Below are positions 1 to 8,117 of a stretch of 52,618 nucleotides of DNA, in pieces (within the stretch, counting starts at the first letter, position 1; the number at the start of each line of letters is the position of its first letter). Source of the stretch: an uncultured Gammaproteobacteria bacterium (GTDB lineage Bacteria > Pseudomonadota > Gammaproteobacteria > Pseudomonadales > UBA5518); assembly GCA_903928015.1 (NCBI GenBank), contig CAIYPF010000027.1, positions 1-52,618 on the forward strand, written 5' to 3'. Both the position numbers and the translations under genes were made by a program. Below the pieces are notes generated by a model, which saw only the letters and a program-made list of their open reading frames with translations, ran no database searches and was not told the DNA's origin.

Positions 1-1
1 C

Positions 2-565
2 ACGGGCGAGGGCTTCGACGCGGTGCAGTCGGCGGTCGGCTTCACGCTGGCGGCCAACCTCGAGAAACTCACGCTCACGGGCGGACTCGGCGTCGCCGGG
101 ACGGGCAATGCCACAGACAACCTGATCAACGGGAACGATGCCTCCAACGCCCTCAGGGGCCTCGACGGCAATGACACGCTTGTCGGCGCCGCAGGTAACG
201 ACACGCTCACGGGCGGCGCAGGAGCAGATGCCTTCCGCTTCATTGCCGCGCCGGAACTTGCCGGTAATGTCGATCTGATGGCCGATTTCGCATCCGGTGT
301 CGACCACATCGAGCTCGACAACGACGTGTTCACTGCTCTCGGCGGCGCTCCGGGTACGGCACTTGCGGCGGGCCAGTTCCGCGCCGCTGCGGGCGCCACC
401 ACGGCGCTCGATGCTGACGACCGGATCATCTTCGATCTCAGCACCGGCGCGCTCTACTACGATGCCGACGGTAGCGGCGATGTCGCCATTGCGCTGCAGT
501 TTGCGCGGATTGGTACGACCACACATCCCGCGCCCGTTGCGGCGGACTTCCTCATCGTCGACTGA
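2..565 (+). CDS. RTX / haemolysin-type calcium-binding protein, C-terminal part
   Basis: The gene is open at the left edge, so only the last 187 residues are visible. They contain an FDAVQSAV...ANLEKLTLTG stretch typical of RTX proteins, then about three glycine/aspartate nonapeptide repeats (LDGNDTLVG, AAGNDTLTG, GAGADAFRF) that form the calcium-binding beta-roll. The rest resembles the serralysin-type C-terminal domain, with FDLSTGALYYDADGSG and the hydrophobic end FLIVD that usually acts as a type I secretion signal. The protein is therefore probably exported by a T1SS, but no transporter genes lie in the window. The N-terminal effector part is outside, so the activity is unknown. Confidence 0.88.
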   Translation, partial: TGEGFDAVQSAVGFTLAANLEKLTLTGGLGVAGTGNATDNLINGNDASNALRGLDGNDTLVGAAGNDTLTGGAGADAFRFIAAPELAGNVDLMADFASGVDHIELDNDVFTALGGAPGTALAAGQFRAAAGATTALDADDRIIFDLSTGALYYDADGSGDVAIALQFARIGTTTHPAPVAADFLIVD

Positions 566-579
566 TCGACTCGCCCCGC

Positions 580-598
580 GCCCCGCGCTTCGCGGGGC
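580..598. terminator. Hairpin between convergent genes
   Basis: An 8-bp perfect GC stem GCCCCGCG / CGCGGGGC with a CTT loop lies in the 49-bp gap between the RTX gene and the convergent hydrolase gene. There is no U-tract, so it is terminator-like rather than a canonical intrinsic terminator. It could serve both strands. Confidence 0.55.
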
Positions 599-614
599 CG
601 ATGACGGAGCTGGC

Positions 615-1688
615 TCAGAGGGCGTTTGGCAGTTCCGACACGGCGTCGCTGCCGGAGGGCAGGCTGAACAGGCTGCCGTCCCGGCCCAGCGTTACCGGCC
701 CCGCGAAGGCTTCCGGCACGCCTTGCAGGAAGGCGGCCTCCAGCCCTGGCAGCAGCAGCGGCGGCACGACGTGATAGAGCAGCAGGTGTCGCACGCCAGC
801 GGCTGTGGCGCTCTTCGCGGCATCGACGGGGCTGCTGTGGTAGCCGGGAATGTCCGTCGTCACCTTCGCGATGATGGGCCGATTGGCAGCAAGCGCTGCG
901 CGGTGCATGCCAGCGACCATCTCCGGCGACAAGGCTTCGTGCACGAGCAGATCCGCGCCCTTGGCCACGGTCTCCAGGCTTGTCGAGCGCGCGGTGTCCC
1001 CGCTCACGACCACCGAGCGCCCGCCATACTCGATGCGGTAGCCCACGGCCGGATCCACCGGTGCGTGGTTCACGGCAAACATCCGCACGGTAACGCCCTC
1101 GCGCTCCAGCACCACCACGGACTCGCCGGGAGCAGGCACGGCAATTTCGCTTGCCTGCATGCCGTGGCCCGAGAGGGGCGCAACCACGTCTCCGTGGTGC
1201 GCGCTGCGGTAACGCGAATCGGCCGCATAGGCGCCGTTGAAACCCGCGACAACCTGCGCCGTGCCGGGCGGTCCCAGCACCGGAAGCGGTGCTGTGTTGG
1301 CAGCATTCACCCAGCGCAGCATCGCGAGTTCGCCGATGCCGTCGATGTGGTCGGAGTGGAAGTGCGTGAGCAGCAGGGCGTCGATGGATCCCAGCGGAAA
1401 GCGCATCCGCGTGAGGTTGCGCGCGCCGCCCGATCCCGCATCTATCACCAGATGCAGCTTGCCCGCCTGCACAGCCACGCAGGGGCCGGAGCGCTTCGGG
1501 TCAGGGAGCGGCCCGCCCGCGCCGCAGAGCACGAGCGAGATACCGTCGGGCAGGTCGTCGAAGGGCGCCGCGGCAAGGCTGTGCTCGATCCCCCGCTCTG
1601 CAAGGCGCAATGCCAGCGGGGCACGGAATGCGTAAATTGCCGCGAGCAGCAGCGCCAGCAGGATCAGAACGAGACGACTGCGTGTCAT
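615..1688 (-). CDS. Membrane-anchored metallo-beta-lactamase-fold hydrolase
   Basis: A 357-residue protein with an N-terminal hydrophobic segment (about residues 4-21) that should anchor it in the membrane or act as a signal peptide. The metal-binding motif THFHSDH places ligands at H109, H111, D113 and H114. Later elements include NHAPVDPAVGYRIEYGG and SGDTARS, as in RNase Z/lactonase-like members of the superfamily. The ATG at 1688 was chosen because it puts the hydrophobic segment at the N-terminus. The open frame continues upstream to 1808 but adds only low-complexity, uncharged-to-basic residues unlike a protein start. The substrate cannot be deduced. The gene is divergent from the DUF1330-like gene, with a 140-bp gap that must carry both promoters. 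Confidence 0.85.
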   Translation of the reverse strand: MTRSRLVLILLALLLAAIYAFRAPLALRLAERGIEHSLAAAPFDDLPDGISLVLCGAGGPLPDPKRSGPCVAVQAGKLHLVIDAGSGGARNLTRMRFPLGSIDALLLTHFHSDHIDGIGELAMLRWVNAANTAPLPVLGPPGTAQVVAGFNGAYAADSRYRSAHHGDVVAPLSGHGMQASEIAVPAPGESVVVLEREGVTVRMFAVNHAPVDPAVGYRIEYGGRSVVVSGDTARSTSLETVAKGADLLVHEALSPEMVAGMHRAALAANRPIIAKVTTDIPGYHSSPVDAAKSATAAGVRHLLLYHVVPPLLLPGLEAAFLQGVPEAFAGPVTLGRDGSLFSLPSGSDAVSELPNAL

Positions 1689-1828
1689 GAAGGAAAATTC
1701 CGTAACGGGTTGTGTGTGTGCCGGATGCGTGCATTCCGCGGCTCTCGCCTGCGATTGCGGGCTGGCACTACCATAACCGCCCGGGCGATCGCCTCGATAG
1801 CCCGCCACGCCTGTTCCGGAGCTCCCGC

Positions 1829-2419
1829 ATGACCACGCCTCTGATCGTCTGGACTCTCGCCGCGTCGATCTATGCCGCCTTCCTCCTCTGGTATCTCCCG
1901 CTGTGGCGCCGTGTGTCCCCGGACGAGATCCGGCGCGTGGTCGCGGCGGCTCTGGCCGAGGGGCTGGCGCCCGAGCGCGTGCGTGAGCTGCAGCGTTTCC
2001 TCGAGGAAGACCGGGGCGATTCCTTTGTCATGGTCAACCTTCTGAAGTTGCAGGAACCCATGGCCGAGGCGCGCCGCGCCATGGCCGTCTATGAGCGGCG
2101 CTTCATCGGCCGTTTGCTGCGGTTGGCGGGCTTTCCGCTCTTCGCCGGACGCGCGGCCATGTCGCTGAACATCGAGCAATGGGGCATCGAGGCAGATGGC
2201 TGGGACGCGGCCGCTCTGGTGCGTTACCGCTGCCGGCGCGACCTCGCCCGCATGGTGCTGGAGTCGCTGCAGGGCGACACCCGCGACTTCAAGCACGCGG
2301 CACTCGCGCGCACTTTCGCGTTCCCGGTTTCCCCGATACTCGGGAGCGCGGCGCCCTGCGCCGTGGTGGGTCTGGTGCTGGCGCTGGCGGCGGCGCTCAC
2401 GCAGATTTTCGCGTCCTGA
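1829..2419 (+). CDS. DUF1330-like protein with two membrane segments
   Basis: A 196-residue protein. The segment SFVMVNLLKLQEP matches the N-terminal signature of the DUF1330/dimeric alpha-beta barrel family, followed by YERRFIGRLLRLAGFPLFAG and a RDLARMV segment in the positions expected for that fold. Unlike the usual roughly 100-residue soluble members, this one starts with a hydrophobic helix (about residues 5-25) and ends with another (about 172-194), so it is probably membrane-embedded with the barrel between them. It lies 31 bp upstream of the tandem DsbA-fold gene and is likely co-transcribed with it. Function unknown; the family assignment rests on one motif and the general layout. 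Confidence 0.7.
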   Translation: MTTPLIVWTLAASIYAAFLLWYLPLWRRVSPDEIRRVVAAALAEGLAPERVRELQRFLEEDRGDSFVMVNLLKLQEPMAEARRAMAVYERRFIGRLLRLAGFPLFAGRAAMSLNIEQWGIEADGWDAAALVRYRCRRDLARMVLESLQGDTRDFKHAALARTFAFPVSPILGSAAPCAVVGLVLALAAALTQIFAS

Positions 2420-2450
2420 GATCGTGGCAGATGTCGATGGAGAACCGCGT

Positions 2451-3809
2451 ATGACCGGGCAGTTCGGGGATCAGGGCGGCGCGGCGAGCAGCGATCCCTC
2501 GTGGCTGCGGCGCACGCTCACCTCACTGATGATGCGCCGACTGGCGGATCCTGCCCGTCGCGAGCGGGCGCGGGTCAAGGCCGAGTCATTGCGCCGGCGG
2601 CGCGGCGAGCCGCACCGGGTGAGCGTGTTCTTCCAGCCCGACGATCCCTACAGCTGCCTTGCGGCGCAACTCTGGGCGCCACTGCTCGCGCGCTACGACA
2701 TCACGCTGGAACCGCATCCCGTTTCCGCAGTGCAGGACGCCAACACGCCCGAGCCCGCGCTGCTTGCCGATTACGCAATGCGGGATTGCGCATGCGTCGC
2801 GCCGCACTACGGGTTGTCTTTCGATGCCTCGGCACGTGCACCTGACGCAGGACTCGTGGCACTGGCGCAGCAGATTCTGGCTGCGCAGCAGGACGGGGCT
2901 TTCGTTGCGATCGCGGCGGATGTGGCTGCGGCGCTGTGGGCCGGTGATGCGGCAGCACTGGCGGATCTGGCTGCCATCCATGGCACGGCTTCTGCGGATG
3001 CCGCAAAGGCGCGTCTGGTTGCGGGCAATGCCTTGCGTGCCCGCCTGGGTCATTACGCGGGCGCGATGTTCCATTACGGTGGTGAGTGGTATTGGGGCGT
3101 TGATCGTCTCCATCATCTGGAGCGCCGCCTGATAGCGCTCGGCGCCTCGCGCATGCCGGATGCGCCTCTGCTTGCGCCGCAGCCGCAGATCCTGCCTGTG
3201 CAGGCTGCGGGCCGCGGGCTGCGGCTGGAGTTCTACGCCTCGCTGCGCAGTCCCTATACCGCCGTGATCTACGATCGCGCCGTGCAGCTTGCGTGCGACA
3301 GCGGCGTGACGCTCGAGCTCAGGCCGGTGCTGCCGATGGTCATGCGCGGCGTGCCGGTGACGGTGCAGAAGGGGCGATACATTTTTTTCGATGCGGCGCG
3401 TGAAGCCGAGGATCTGGGCATCGCGGCCGGGCGGCCTCGCGACCCCATCGGCGAGCCGGTGCGCAGGCTCTATGCCTTGTTGCCGTGGGCGATGTCGTGC
3501 GGGCGGGGAGTGGAGCTTCTGGGCGCCGGGCTCCGTGCCGCGTTTCGCGAAGGCGTGGATCTGGCAGCTGATCGCGGGCTGCGGCAGGTGGTGGAGGCGG
3601 CGGGTCTCTCGTGGGCAGGGGCTTGCGAGCATCGCCACGACACGGCGTGGCAGACGCTCTTCGAACAGAACCGGCAAGGGCTCTATGCCTGCGGCATCTG
3701 GGGCGTGCCAGCCTTCAGGTTGCTCGATGCCGAGGGGCGTGAGCTGGTCTCGGCCTGGGGGCAGGACAGGCTGTGGCTGGTGGCCCGCGTGATTGCCGCA
3801 TCGGTCTAG
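2451..3809 (+). CDS. Tandem DsbA-fold oxidoreductase / isomerase-like protein
   Basis: A 452-residue protein made of two copies of a DsbA/GST-kappa-like fold. Copy 1 starts near residue 57 (VFFQPDDPYSCLAAQLW) and copy 2 near residue 263 (LEFYASLRSPYTAVIYDRA). The D/S-P-Y-S/T motif is that of 2-hydroxychromene-2-carboxylate isomerases and GST-kappa enzymes, which use a serine and glutathione. Neither copy has the CxxC of true DsbA. The second copy keeps the GIWGVPAFRL cis-proline loop, as in the isomerases. The ATG at 2451 is favoured because the open frame upstream overlaps the preceding gene. A strong 13-bp hairpin follows the stop, so the transcript probably ends here. Substrate unknown. 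Confidence 0.82.
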   Translation: MTGQFGDQGGAASSDPSWLRRTLTSLMMRRLADPARRERARVKAESLRRRRGEPHRVSVFFQPDDPYSCLAAQLWAPLLARYDITLEPHPVSAVQDANTPEPALLADYAMRDCACVAPHYGLSFDASARAPDAGLVALAQQILAAQQDGAFVAIAADVAAALWAGDAAALADLAAIHGTASADAAKARLVAGNALRARLGHYAGAMFHYGGEWYWGVDRLHHLERRLIALGASRMPDAPLLAPQPQILPVQAAGRGLRLEFYASLRSPYTAVIYDRAVQLACDSGVTLELRPVLPMVMRGVPVTVQKGRYIFFDAAREAEDLGIAAGRPRDPIGEPVRRLYALLPWAMSCGRGVELLGAGLRAAFREGVDLAADRGLRQVVEAAGLSWAGACEHRHDTAWQTLFEQNRQGLYACGIWGVPAFRLLDAEGRELVSAWGQDRLWLVARVIAASV

Positions 3810-3814
3810 CAGCG

Positions 3815-3843
3815 CACTCGCCTTGCCCGGGGCAAGGCGAGTG
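3815..3843 (+). terminator. Strong terminator-like hairpin
   Basis: A 13-bp perfect stem (CACTCGCCTTGCC at 3815-3827 and its complement at 3831-3843) with a CGG loop begins 5 bp after the stop of the DsbA-fold gene. It is followed by GTGTATT, a weak U-tract. It separates that gene from the aminopeptidase P gene 43 bp downstream. Confidence 0.75.
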
Positions 3844-3885
3844 GTGTATTCAGTCGCGCCAACACTCCCCGCCGGAACGCGCTGC

Positions 3886-5688
3886 ATGTCCTCCACCGAA
3901 ATCGTCCGCTCCCGCCTGGAAGCCCTGCGCGCACAGATGCGCCAGTCAGGGCTCGACGCGTTCATCATCCCGCGTGCCGACGAATACCTCGGCGAATACA
4001 TCCCGGAGCGCAACGAGCGCCTGCTCTGGGCGAGCGGTTTCAGCGGCTCCGCAGGCACCGTGATCGTGCTGCTGGACGGCGCGGCCATTTTTGTCGATGG
4101 ACGCTACACCGTGCAGGTGCGCCAGCAGGTTTCTCCGGAGCTCTTCGAGTACCGCCACCTGATCGACGAGCCGCACGCGGAGTGGCTGGGCAAGCGCCTC
4201 GGCAGTGGCAAGCGCGCCGGCTTCGATCCGCGCATGCACACCCTGTCGTGGCAGAAGCGCAGCGTGGAGACGCTCGCCCGCCACGGCGTTGAACTGGCGG
4301 AAGTGGCCGCCAATCCCGTTGATCTCTGCTGGCACGACCGCCCCGCTGCAGCGGTGCGGCAGGCGATGTTGCTGGAGGAGCGTTTCACCGGCCGGCACAG
4401 CAGCGACAAGCGCCGCGAGATCGGTCAGGCAATCGCCGCCAAGGGGGCGGACTGCGCGCTGGTGTTCGCGGCGGATTCCGTGGCCTGGTTGCTCAATATC
4501 CGCGGTTTCGATGTTCCGCACACGCCTCTGGTGCTGGGCTACGCGCTGCTCGAGACCGACGGCCGCATGCGCTTCTTCACCGACCCCGCGAAGATTCCCG
4601 AAGGCTTCCACCCGCATGTAGGTGAAGGCGTCGAGGTGCTGTCCGAAAGCGATGCCGCCGCCGCGCTTGCTGCGCTCGCGGGCCGGCGCGTGCTGGCCGA
4701 TCCCGACACGGCCAACGCCTGGTGCCAGCTTGCGCTCGAGCGCGCCGGCGCCACGCTGGTGGCGGCTCCTGATCCGGTGCTGGTGCCCAAGGCCTGCAAG
4801 AACAGCGTCGAGATCGACTGCATGCGCGCCGCGCACGTGCGGGATGCGGCGGCCGAGTGCCGCTTCCTCGCCTGGCTCGACGCAGAGGTGGCGTCTGGCC
4901 GCCTGCACGACGAAGCCACGCTCTCCGACACGCTCCACACTTTCCGGGCGCAGGATCCGTGGCTGAAGGACCTCAGTTTCGACACGATCTCTGCTGCCGG
5001 CGGCAACGCGGCGATGTGCCACTACCGCCACTCGGACGAACACCCAGGCAGGCTGCAGATGGACGGTGTGTATCTGGTCGACAGCGGCGGTCAGTACCTC
5101 GATGGCACCACCGATATCACGCGCACCGTCGCTATCGGTGATCCCGGCGCCGAGATACGCCGCATGGCAACGCTGGTCATGAAAGGGCATATCGCGCTCG
5201 ATCAGGCGCGTTTCCCCCGCGGCACCACCGGCACGCAACTCGACATCCTCGCGCGGCAGTTCCTCTGGCGCGAGGGTTTCGATTACGACCACGGCACCGG
5301 CCACGGCGTGGGCAATTTCCTGAGCGTGCACGAGGGGCCGCAGCGTATCGGCAAGGCGTGGAATGCCGCTGAATTGCGCCCCGGCATGGTGGTGAGCAAC
5401 GAGCCGGGTTACTACAAGGCAGAGCGCTACGGCATCCGCCACGAGAATCTGGTGCTGGTGAAGGAGCTCGCCAAAGCCGCTGATGCCGACCAGACGATGC
5501 TCGGCTTCGAGCCCATCACGCTGGTGCCCTTCGATCGCCGTCTGCTCGATGTCTCGCTTCTGGGCGAGCAGGAGATCGCGTGGCTGGACACCTACCACCG
5601 CCGCGTGGCGGAGCAGGTGGGCCCGATGCTCGATGGCGAGGCGCGCGCATGGCTCGAGCGCGCCACGCGGCCGCTGGCGCCCGCCTGA
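3886..5688 (+). CDS. Xaa-Pro aminopeptidase (aminopeptidase P, M24B family)
   Basis: A 600-residue cytosolic metallopeptidase that removes an N-terminal residue preceding proline. It has the long three-domain layout of eukaryotic-type APP1: two creatinase-like N-terminal domains (SRLEALRAQM...LDAFIIPRADEYLGEY), a linker, then the pita-bread catalytic domain. The five metal ligands are in place: D399 (VDSGGQY), D410 (GTTDITRT), H473 (GTGHGVGNF), E506 (NEPGYY) and E520 (RHENLV). The ATG at 3886 gives the usual family N-terminus. The extension upstream to 3793 would run through the hairpin and is rejected. Twenty-two bases separate it from the following dioxygenase gene, so co-transcription is likely. 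Confidence 0.95.
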   Translation: MSSTEIVRSRLEALRAQMRQSGLDAFIIPRADEYLGEYIPERNERLLWASGFSGSAGTVIVLLDGAAIFVDGRYTVQVRQQVSPELFEYRHLIDEPHAEWLGKRLGSGKRAGFDPRMHTLSWQKRSVETLARHGVELAEVAANPVDLCWHDRPAAAVRQAMLLEERFTGRHSSDKRREIGQAIAAKGADCALVFAADSVAWLLNIRGFDVPHTPLVLGYALLETDGRMRFFTDPAKIPEGFHPHVGEGVEVLSESDAAAALAALAGRRVLADPDTANAWCQLALERAGATLVAAPDPVLVPKACKNSVEIDCMRAAHVRDAAAECRFLAWLDAEVASGRLHDEATLSDTLHTFRAQDPWLKDLSFDTISAAGGNAAMCHYRHSDEHPGRLQMDGVYLVDSGGQYLDGTTDITRTVAIGDPGAEIRRMATLVMKGHIALDQARFPRGTTGTQLDILARQFLWREGFDYDHGTGHGVGNFLSVHEGPQRIGKAWNAAELRPGMVVSNEPGYYKAERYGIRHENLVLVKELAKAADADQTMLGFEPITLVPFDRRLLDVSLLGEQEIAWLDTYHRRVAEQVGPMLDGEARAWLERATRPLAPA

Positions 5689-5710
5689 GCCTCGCACGCG
5701 CGGCAGCACG

Positions 5711-6520
5711 ATGACCCTGCCCACCCTCTACCTCACGCACGGCGGCGGGCCGTGGCCGTGGATGGAGGGGCCGATGGGCGAGTTCCATGCGGGCCTTGCG
5801 CGCTCACTGGCTGCACTGCCCGCGCAGTTGCCGCAGGAGCCGAAGGCCGTGCTCATGATCTCGGCGCACTGGGAGGCGCCGGTCTTCACCGCAGGCGCGG
5901 GAGCGGCGCCCGGCTTGCTCTACGACTACTCCGGATTTCCCGCAAATACCTATCAATTGCGGTATCCCGCGCCGGGCGTGCCGGCACTTGCGGAGCGCGT
6001 TGCGCAGTTGCTGGCTGCAGCCGGCATCGCCGCCGCGCTGGATCCTGCGCGCGGCCTCGATCACGGCGCATTCGTTCCCATGTTCGCGATGTATCCCGGC
6101 GCCGGGATGCCGCTGCTGCAGTTGTCGCTGCGGCAGGGTCTCGATCCCGCGGAGCACCTTGCGGCGGGCCGTGCGCTCGCCCCGCTGCGCGAAGAGGGTG
6201 TGCTTATCGTGGGCAGTGGTTCGAGCTATCACAACATGCAGGAGCGCGGCCCTTCGGCTTTCGCTCCTTCGCAGGCCTTCGACCGCTGGTTGCATCAGGT
6301 GCTGGTCGAGTCCGATCCCGCGCTGCGCGAGCTTGCGCTCACGCGCTGGGAACAGGCGCCCTCTGCGCGCCATGCGCATCCGCGCGAGGAGCATCTGCTG
6401 CCCCTCATGGTTGCGGCCGCTGCGGCCGCAGGGGAGCCGGGGCGATGCATCTTCCGCGAGGAGCGTTTCTTCGGCATCAGCACGGTGTCGAGTTTCTGTT
6501 TTGGCGAGTGGCGCGGCTAG
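5711..6520 (+). CDS. Class III extradiol (LigB/DOPA-type) dioxygenase
   Basis: A 269-residue protein of the YgiD/4,5-DOPA dioxygenase extradiol family, which opens catechol-type rings with a non-haem metal. The motifs THGGGPWPWMEG (H10), ISAHWEA (H53), GLDHGAFVPM (H118) and the HAHPREEHLLPL stretch (H221-H228) supply the expected metal and acid/base histidines. SGSSYHN is another conserved family segment. Length is normal for the family. In YgiD-type proteins the physiological substrate is often unknown, so a general ring-cleavage role is the safest reading. A GC hairpin follows 15 bp after the stop. Confidence 0.9.
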   Translation: MTLPTLYLTHGGGPWPWMEGPMGEFHAGLARSLAALPAQLPQEPKAVLMISAHWEAPVFTAGAGAAPGLLYDYSGFPANTYQLRYPAPGVPALAERVAQLLAAAGIAAALDPARGLDHGAFVPMFAMYPGAGMPLLQLSLRQGLDPAEHLAAGRALAPLREEGVLIVGSGSSYHNMQERGPSAFAPSQAFDRWLHQVLVESDPALRELALTRWEQAPSARHAHPREEHLLPLMVAAAAAAGEPGRCIFREERFFGISTVSSFCFGEWRG

Positions 6521-6535
6521 CGGGCCCGAGGTCTC

Positions 6536-6550
6536 GGGGGCATTGCCCCC
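6536..6550 (+). terminator. Hairpin after the dioxygenase gene
   Basis: A perfect 6-bp stem GGGGGC / GCCCCC with an ATT loop lies 15 bp after the dioxygenase stop. No U-tract follows. It probably marks the end of the aminopeptidase-dioxygenase transcript, ahead of the promoter of the next operon. Confidence 0.45.
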
Positions 6551-6589
6551 TCCTGCGGGAAAATGGTGTCGGGGGCGCTGTGCGCGGGA

Positions 6590-6618
6590 TTGCCCGCCCC
6601 GTGCAATGCGGTGACAAT
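6590..6618 (+). promoter_or_regulatory. Candidate sigma70-type promoter of the GPP34-STAS-ABC operon
   Basis: TTGCCC (6590-6595) and GACAAT (6613-6618) are separated by 17 bp and lie 48 bp before the GPP34 start. Each hexamer matches the sigma70 consensus at 4 of 6 positions. This is the only well-spaced pair noticed in the 145-bp gap. In GC-rich DNA such matches are suggestive only. Confidence 0.35.
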
Positions 6619-6665
6619 CCCGCGCAGTGCGGCCCGAGCCGCCCGACCATCAAGAGGAACACCCG

Positions 6666-7331
6666 ATGAGCACAGCAACGCAGGCGCCAAGCCTGATAGA
6701 GGAGCTTGTGCTCCTGGTGGTGGAAGACGATGGCGGCATCGCCTTTACGGCAGGCACGCCGGGCTTCGGCATGGCTGTCATCGGCGGCTGCCTGGTGGAG
6801 TTGAACCTGGTCGGCGCCATCGACGCCGATCTCGACGGCATCCGCGTGCTTGATGCCACGCCCGGGCGCGGCACGGCCCTCGACCTCGTGCTCTCCGAAG
6901 TCGCTGCCGGCCCCGAAGCGCGCGTGGAGCAGTGGGTGGTCCGGCTCTTCCCGCATGCGCAGGCGATCATCCGCGCCGCGCTTGCCTCGCTGATCGAGCG
7001 CGGCATCCTTGCCCAGAGCGAGCGCCGTTTCCTGTGGGTGCTGAAGGAGCGCAGCTACCCGATGCGCGACGATCGCGAACTCAAGGAAGCAAAGCGCCGC
7101 ATCTACGACACCCTGATGAGCGACCAGATCCCCTCGCCGCACGACACCGTGCTGCTCGGGCTCGCGCTGGCTGGCGGGCTGCTCGAGGCCTTCCTTTCCA
7201 AGGCGGAGATTTCCCGACTCGAAGACCGCATCCGCGAGGCCGGCGGCATCGATCTCATCGTCCGCGGCGTCGAGGCCGCGCTGCGGCAGGACCAGCTGGT
7301 CCGCGCCCAGGCCATGCTCTACCCCTTCTGA
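6666..7331 (+). CDS. GPP34 (GOLPH3-like) family protein
   Basis: A 221-residue protein with the layout of the GPP34/GOLPH3 family: an N-terminal SLIEELVLLVVEDDGG segment, AVIGGCLVELNLVGAIDAD, then ALASLIERGIL and the C-terminal helical part DTVLLGLALAGGLLEAFLSKAEISRLEDRI. The eukaryotic relatives bind phosphatidylinositol 4-phosphate and attach to Golgi membranes. In bacteria the role is unknown, and a peripheral membrane role is inferred. It opens a seven-gene operon, 28 bp before a STAS gene, which suggests it works with the partner-switching and ABC-transport proteins that follow. The ATG at 6666 is preceded by CAAGAGGAACACCCG, a fair ribosome-binding site. Confidence 0.83.
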   Translation: MSTATQAPSLIEELVLLVVEDDGGIAFTAGTPGFGMAVIGGCLVELNLVGAIDADLDGIRVLDATPGRGTALDLVLSEVAAGPEARVEQWVVRLFPHAQAIIRAALASLIERGILAQSERRFLWVLKERSYPMRDDRELKEAKRRIYDTLMSDQIPSPHDTVLLGLALAGGLLEAFLSKAEISRLEDRIREAGGIDLIVRGVEAALRQDQLVRAQAMLYPF

Positions 7332-7359
7332 CACACGACCGCCACCGGAGACTCCGCAG

Positions 7360-7701
7360 ATGGAAACGACCAGGGAAAACACCGACAGCGCTGTCGTTCT
7401 CGCCCCCGCAGGACGCCTTGATTTCGCGGCCGCAGCGGCCTTCCAGGACATCATCGAGAAGACCATCGCCGATGCGGCCAGCGCCAAGCTGGCCGTGGTG
7501 ATCGACTGCTCAGGCCTCGATTACCTCTCGAGCGCCGGGCTCCGCAGCTTCCTGATCGGCGCCCGCAGCGCCCAGACAGCGGGTGTGAAGCTCAAGGTCT
7601 GCGCGCTGCAGAAGAGCGTGGCCGAGGTGTTCGACGTCAGCGGCTTCAGTCGCATCCTGCCGCCGCTCAGCGATCGCGCCGCGGCGCTGGCTGCGCTCTG
7701 A
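7360..7701 (+). CDS. STAS-domain anti-sigma factor antagonist
   Basis: A 113-residue single STAS domain of the SpoIIAA/RsbV type. It has LAPAGRLDFAAA (typical N-terminal strand and turn), AVVIDCSGLDYLSSAGLRSFL and the C-terminal KLKVCALQKSVAEVFDVSGF. S58 in YLSSAGL is in the place of the serine that anti-sigma kinases phosphorylate. The gene ends 14 bp before an RsbW-like ATPase gene, the standard pairing for a partner switch: the kinase phosphorylates the STAS protein and the dephosphorylated form sequesters the kinase. Here the pair lies inside an ABC-transporter operon and no sigma factor gene is adjacent, so the output target is not obvious. Confidence 0.92.
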   Translation: METTRENTDSAVVLAPAGRLDFAAAAAFQDIIEKTIADAASAKLAVVIDCSGLDYLSSAGLRSFLIGARSAQTAGVKLKVCALQKSVAEVFDVSGFSRILPPLSDRAAALAAL

Positions 7702-7715
7702 GACGGGGCGGCGTC

Positions 7716-8117
7716 ATGCAGACGACGCTGCCCGGCGAGGAATCCAGCCTGCCGCAGGCGATGGCATTCCTGCACGGTTGCTGGGAGAGCGAGTCCTTGC
7801 CCGAAGAGCTCCTCTTTCCCTTCGAACTCGCGCTCGAGGAGGTGTTCATGAACGTCGCCATGCACGGGGGCCGTCCCGAGGGACCCGCCCGGGTTTGGCT
7901 GGAACTCGAGCACAGCGATGGCAGGCTTGCCCTGAGCCTGAGCGACGACGGCCCCGCCTTCGACCCTCTTGCCATTCCCACGCCGGATCTCGACGCCCCG
8001 CTTGAAGAGCGCGCCGTGGGCGGGCTGGGCGTCCACCTCGTTCGCGAGATGATGGCCGGCGTTTCCTACGAGTATCGCGACGGCCGCAACGTCCTGCACA
8101 TGTGGAAGACGCTGTGA
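7716..8117 (+). CDS. RsbW/SpoIIAB-like ATP-binding protein (anti-sigma-type kinase)
   Basis: A 133-residue GHKL ATPase domain. The N-box ALEEVFMNVAMHG holds E42 and N46, the G1 box is SDDGPAFDP (about 76-84) and the G2 box is VGGLGVHLV (101-109). This is the layout of serine kinases that phosphorylate STAS antagonists and bind sigma factors. Its neighbours are a STAS protein upstream and a STAS fusion protein two genes downstream. The stop overlaps the start of the substrate-binding protein gene by 4 bases (GTGA), so translation of kinase and transporter is coupled. What the kinase releases (sigma factor, transporter, or another partner) is not visible from the sequence. Confidence 0.9.
   Translation: MQTTLPGEESSLPQAMAFLHGCWESESLPEELLFPFELALEEVFMNVAMHGGRPEGPARVWLELEHSDGRLALSLSDDGPAFDPLAIPTPDLDAPLEERAVGGLGVHLVREMMAGVSYEYRDGRNVLHMWKTL

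Noticed and set aside
3946-5724. 592-codon open frame opposite the aminopeptidase P gene, and similar long antisense frames at 2586-4088 and 12305-14863
   Set aside because: High GC content makes long shadow frames common. The opposite strands carry proteins with full catalytic motifs, and the shadows show only low-complexity Arg/Gly/Ala-rich sequence with no recognisable domain.
7716-8117. Histidine kinase fragment
   Set aside because: The length, lack of HisKA and adjacency to a STAS gene fit a stand-alone RsbW-type ATPase, not a truncated sensor kinase.
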